Source: GCA-2770975 sp050248915 (GTDB taxonomy: Bacteria; Cyanobacteriota; Sericytochromatia; UBA7694). From it: a stretch of 45,962 bases of DNA. Every line of letters starts with the position of its first letter. The stretch's first letter is position 1. This document shows positions 42,960-45,962 of the stretch, in pieces. Under the pieces are notes generated by a model, which did not search any database, was not told where the DNA came from, and saw only the letters and a list, made by a program, of their open reading frames with translations. The stretch spans positions 1 to 45,962 of the forward strand of contig JBFWRL010000024.1 of the NCBI GenBank assembly GCA_050248915.1, in the 5' to 3' direction. Made by a program: the position numbers and the translations under genes.

Positions 42960-42968
42960 TGATATAAT
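42960..42968 (+). promoter_or_regulatory. extended -10 promoter of ppc
   Basis: TGaTATAAT (TG at 42960-42961, TATAAT at 42963-42968) lies 30 bp before the PEP carboxylase ATG. No -35 box at the usual distance, as is common for extended -10 promoters. Confidence 0.5.
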
Positions 42969-42998
42969 AACTAAAAATATGGCCCCAGGAAAACAAAG

Positions 42999-45764
42999 AT
43001 GCTCCCTCACCCCACAACGGATCCAAATGCACCTTTAAGGTCAGATATTCGCAAATTGGGAGATATTTTGGGTAAAGTCTTAAATACCCAGGTGAATCAA
43101 GCTTTTTTTGAACTCGAAGAAAAAATTCGAGATTTATGTAAACGGGCCCGCCTTGAAAATGAGGTGGATATCTATTCAAAAATTGAACAATTGATCGGTA
43201 GCCAATCCCCGGAAACATTGGTTCATCTCAGCAAAGCCTTCGGCATCTATTTTCAATTGGTCAATTTAGCTGAGCAGCGACACCGCATTCGCCGCAAACA
43301 AGATTATCAAAGCCAAGAAGAAACAATCAAATACTCCCTGGAGTATATTTACGAAAAAATTAAAGGCCTCAATTTATCTTCTCAAGCGCTTCATGAAAAA
43401 TTGAAACAGGTTCAAATTGTTCCTGTTATGACCGCTCACCCAACCCATATCATGCGTCAAACCCTGATCAATAAACACAAGCGCATAACAGATATTTTGT
43501 TACAACGGGATTTATCCCACACGCAACGCGAACAAGAAAAACTGGAGCTTGAATTGGAGCATGAGATCACCCTGCTTTGGCAAAGCAATCCTTTCCCCGT
43601 GCAAAAAGTCTCAGTAGCAGATGAAGCAGAAAATTTGTTTCTCTATTTTGATAATGCGCTTTGGAACATCATTCCAGAACTCTACAACGATCTCAGCTAT
43701 TTATTGACTCAGGCCAAATTAAATATTGCCATTCCCAACTTACTTCGCTTTGGTTCCTGGATCGGCGGTGATCGTGATGGACATCCATTTGTGACCTCAG
43801 ACGTGACCCAAACCATCCTGTGTCAGCAAAAAGAATATGTTTTGAGCAAATACGAACAAACGGTTAAAAGCTTACAAGATCATTTAAGTCTGTCATTCAT
43901 TTACCAAAGCATCAGCCCGGAATTATTGGAGAGCTTGCTTGCTTCTCAGCAACACAGCCCCGAAGTTTACAAAAACCTCTGTGAGGTTTACCCTCAAGAA
44001 CTTTACAGGCAAAAACTGGGGATGATCTTACATAAGCTCAACAATACCCGTTTACAAAACAAACAAAAAAATAAGCTTCTTTCTCCTCATCAATACTACC
44101 GCCAAGCGGTTGAATTAAAACAGGATCTCGAAATCATCCTCAAGAGTCTGGAAAGCCATCAAGGTAAATCTGTCTGCCAACCGCTCAAAAATCTGATTCG
44201 TCAGATCGATACCTATGATTTTTGTTTGGCCACCCTCGATATACGTCAAAATGCCACGATTCAAAATCAGGCCTTGGCTGAAATTTTCAAAAACAATCAG
44301 ATCAATGCTGATTATATCGCTTTGCCAGAAACAGAAAAACAAAGGATTTTACTTGAGGAGCTGAGCAATCCTCGTCCCCTTTTATCCCCTTTTCAAACAC
44401 TTTCTGAAGTGACCCAAGAGTTCATCAATACCTTGGAGACCATCCGAGAAACCCAACAAAATATGGGTCCCAGAGCAATTGAAAATTACATTATCAGCAC
44501 CTGTGAACAGGCTTCTGATGTCTGGGGTCTGCTCATATTATTAAAAGAAACTGGCTTGGCGAAAACAACGGGCGAGGCAATCCTCTGTGATTTAAATATT
44601 GTGCCTTTATTTGAAACAGTTCAAGATTTAAAACGGGCACCAGCAGTAATGGAAACCCTTTATCAAAATACACTTTACCGCTCTGTGATCAAACACAAAA
44701 ACAATACCCAAGAAATCATGTTGGGATATTCAGACAGTGCCAAAGAGGCAGGTATTTTAGCTGCAACCTGGCAACTCTACCAAACCCAACAAAAATTGGC
44801 CAAAAGCGCCCAATCACATCAGGTTCACTTGCGCTTCTTTCATGGCAGAGGGGGCACAATTAGCAGAGGAGGAGGGCCTTCTCATCACGCTATTTTGGCC
44901 CAACCCCCTGAGACACTTTTGGGAGATATTCGGATTACCGAACAGGGAGAGGTTCTGTCCTGGAAATACCTCTTTCCAGACATGGCACATCGCAATTTGT
45001 CTGTGCTGATTACTTCTGTCTTGGAAACCCTATTGGTCGATCATCAACCCACTGCCCACTCGGTTGAAAACCCTATTCTGCTTGAGAATCTGGCTCAATC
45101 GAGTTATCTGCATTATCGCCAATTGGTTGAACATCCCTATTTTATTGATTTTTTTAAACAGGCCACGCCCCTTGATGCCATCAGTCACTTAAATATTGGC
45201 TCGCGCCCATCTCGGCGCAAAGAAACCCAAGGATTAGAAGACCTCCGAGCGATTCCCTGGGTCTTTGCCTGGATGCAGTCCAGATGTGTAATGCCTGCCT
45301 GGTATGGTGTTGGCAGTGCTTTTGAACCCCATTTAATAACCCCGGATAGCCTGTCTGAACTTCAGACACTGTATCAGGGCTGGCCCTTTTTTAAAGTCTT
45401 TATTGACAATTTACAGATGACGCTTTCCAAAGCAGATTTGGGAATCGCAGAACGGTATACGCAGATGGTTGAAAATGCAGATTGGCGAGAGCAGATTTGG
45501 CCTATGCTTGAAGGAGAATTCCTCAAAACCTGTAAGGCAGTTTTGCAAATCACCGGCCAAACAGAACTATTGGCAAACACCCCCGTACTAAAAAAATCAA
45601 TTGCCTTGCGCAATCCCTATGTAGATCCGCTCAACCAAATTCAAATAGAAAGTTTAAAACGCTTAAAAACCCTTTCACCGTCAGATCCCGCCTATATACC
45701 CTTACAACAAGCACTCAATCTGAGCATCATGGGAATATCCGAAGGCCTGCGTAATACAGGCTAA
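42999..45764 (+). CDS. ppc: phosphoenolpyruvate carboxylase
   Basis: Protein of 921 aa, full length. It adds bicarbonate to PEP to make oxaloacetate, refilling the TCA cycle. Catalytic and binding segments are present: TAHPTH at 145-150 (catalytic His147; the usual TAHPTE has His here), GGDRDGHPFVT (~257-267), GYSDSAKEAG, FHGRGGTISRGGGP (~612-626), GSRPSRR (~733) and the C-terminal GISEGLRNTG ending in the conserved Gly. AGGA lies 8 nt before the ATG. Together with enolase it handles PEP. The E-to-H change beside the catalytic His is a subfamily feature or a local variant. Confidence 0.95.
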   Translation: MLPHPTTDPNAPLRSDIRKLGDILGKVLNTQVNQAFFELEEKIRDLCKRARLENEVDIYSKIEQLIGSQSPETLVHLSKAFGIYFQLVNLAEQRHRIRRKQDYQSQEETIKYSLEYIYEKIKGLNLSSQALHEKLKQVQIVPVMTAHPTHIMRQTLINKHKRITDILLQRDLSHTQREQEKLELELEHEITLLWQSNPFPVQKVSVADEAENLFLYFDNALWNIIPELYNDLSYLLTQAKLNIAIPNLLRFGSWIGGDRDGHPFVTSDVTQTILCQQKEYVLSKYEQTVKSLQDHLSLSFIYQSISPELLESLLASQQHSPEVYKNLCEVYPQELYRQKLGMILHKLNNTRLQNKQKNKLLSPHQYYRQAVELKQDLEIILKSLESHQGKSVCQPLKNLIRQIDTYDFCLATLDIRQNATIQNQALAEIFKNNQINADYIALPETEKQRILLEELSNPRPLLSPFQTLSEVTQEFINTLETIRETQQNMGPRAIENYIISTCEQASDVWGLLILLKETGLAKTTGEAILCDLNIVPLFETVQDLKRAPAVMETLYQNTLYRSVIKHKNNTQEIMLGYSDSAKEAGILAATWQLYQTQQKLAKSAQSHQVHLRFFHGRGGTISRGGGPSHHAILAQPPETLLGDIRITEQGEVLSWKYLFPDMAHRNLSVLITSVLETLLVDHQPTAHSVENPILLENLAQSSYLHYRQLVEHPYFIDFFKQATPLDAISHLNIGSRPSRRKETQGLEDLRAIPWVFAWMQSRCVMPAWYGVGSAFEPHLITPDSLSELQTLYQGWPFFKVFIDNLQMTLSKADLGIAERYTQMVENADWREQIWPMLEGEFLKTCKAVLQITGQTELLANTPVLKKSIALRNPYVDPLNQIQIESLKRLKTLSPSDPAYIPLQQALNLSIMGISEGLRNTG

Positions 45765-45775
45765 GTATACCCATC

Positions 45776-45803
45776 TTTGTTTCTACACATAGAGTGCTAT
45801 AAT
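45776..45803 (+). promoter_or_regulatory. promoter of the exported-protein gene
   Basis: TATAAT (45798-45803) with TTTGTT at 45776-45781 (16-bp spacer), about 30 nt before AAAGGA and the ATG at 45841. Confidence 0.45.
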
Positions 45804-45840
45804 TTATCATTTCATAGCTAAGCAAAGGAAATAACCATTT

Positions 45841-45962
45841 ATGAAACGCTCCCTGCTTTTTACCAGCGTTGCCCTCAGCTCCTCCCTTCTGATTTCTATC
45901 CCTGTTCTAGCAGAATCAAGTCCCAAGCAACCAGCTCAACAGGTAGCGCAGATCGGAAGAGC
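45841..45962 (+). CDS. exported protein, N-terminal fragment
   Basis: The frame opens with ATG preceded by AAAGGA at 11 nt and a TATAAT promoter. The visible 36 native residues are a signal peptide (MKRSLLFTSVALSSSLLISI then PVLAES), predicted cut after VLA, and a Ser/Pro/Gln-rich start of the mature protein. The last residues encoded from 45950 on are adapter, not genome, so the gene truly breaks at 45949. The function cannot be told. Confidence 0.72.
   Translation, partial: MKRSLLFTSVALSSSLLISIPVLAESSPKQPAQQVAQIGR
45950..45962. other. Illumina adapter remnant at contig end
   Basis: The final 13 bases read AGATCGGAAGAGC, identical to the shared start of TruSeq adapters. Such a sequence at the very end of a contig is normally untrimmed adapter and should be removed from the gene model. 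Confidence 0.93.

Noticed and set aside
42727..43218. Minus-strand frame crossing the SLOG and ppc starts
   Set aside because: Overlaps two strong genes and the ppc promoter; no family features.

Overview
The window is a compact stretch of a diderm, flagellated, apparently chemoheterotrophic bacterial chromosome of about 46 percent G+C by eye. It is ordinary chromosomal DNA: no phage, insertion sequence, CRISPR array or plasmid functions were seen. A lipopolysaccharide-export set (LptD, LptB, two YjgP/YjgQ permeases and a possible LptC), several lipoproteins and a class III (Flp-type) prepilin show an outer membrane and surface structures. MotA, MotB, FlbD and a hook/basal-body protein show a flagellum. 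The mix would fit a non-photosynthetic relative of Cyanobacteria (Melainabacteria/Sericytochromatia/Blackallbacteria type), but that placement is inference and needs a marker-gene tree.

Layout. 1-472: 3' part of a c-type cytochrome preceded by a 24-bp tandem repeat, at what looks like a contig end. 469-3286 (minus): flagella-linked small genes and a divergent hook/basal-body protein. 3613-5197: a glutamine/proline-rich unknown and an M23 peptidase. 5197-6804: methylcrotonyl-CoA carboxylase beta subunit. 6986-9171 (plus): mnmA and a 2OG-Fe(II) oxygenase. 9221-15999 (minus): unknown protein, enolase, lone Rieske protein, LptD and a YjgP/YjgQ permease. 16138-19160 (plus): a DegT-type aminotransferase coupled to a PEGA-domain envelope protein. 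19179-20093: an HTH/coiled-coil protein and tRNA-Asn. 20198-29274 (minus): a long run of nth, a DUF342/FapA-like gene, a ROK kinase, a double-module membrane glycosyltransferase, a membrane spermidine synthase homologue, two lipoproteins and a small prepilin, many overlapping. 29343-31608 (minus): flbD-motA-motB with a terminator. 31711-33146 (plus): an unknown protein coupled to a degenerate receiver. 33192-33264: tRNA-Ala. 33369-34293 (plus): two lipoproteins, the second LptC-like. 34299-36344 (minus): ktrA-ktrB. 36527-38201 (plus): DUF47 regulator and Pit phosphate transporter. 38198-42835 (minus): SLOG protein, mltG, ugpC-type ATPase, lptB and a YjgP/YjgQ permease. 42999-45764: PEP carboxylase. 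45841-end: the start of an exported protein.

How it works together. Envelope assembly dominates: LPS export genes lie in at least three separate loci, beside peptidoglycan enzymes (MltG, M23), glycosylation (PMT-like) and lipoproteins. Motility genes lie in two places. Ion supply (Ktr potassium uptake, Pit phosphate uptake) and PEP-centred carbon metabolism (enolase, PEP carboxylase) make up the rest. Gene packing is tight: ATGA and TGATG/TAATG stop-start overlaps are common, and two convergent pairs share a TTAA stop.

The last 13 bases (45950-45962) are identical to the common Illumina adapter start, so the right end is almost certainly an assembly artefact. No clearly new defence or mobile system was found. 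The most interesting leads are the tandem-repeat cytochrome, the double glycosyltransferase fusion, the unknown/degenerate-receiver pair beside the motility genes, the oxygenase coupled to mnmA, and the LptC candidate.
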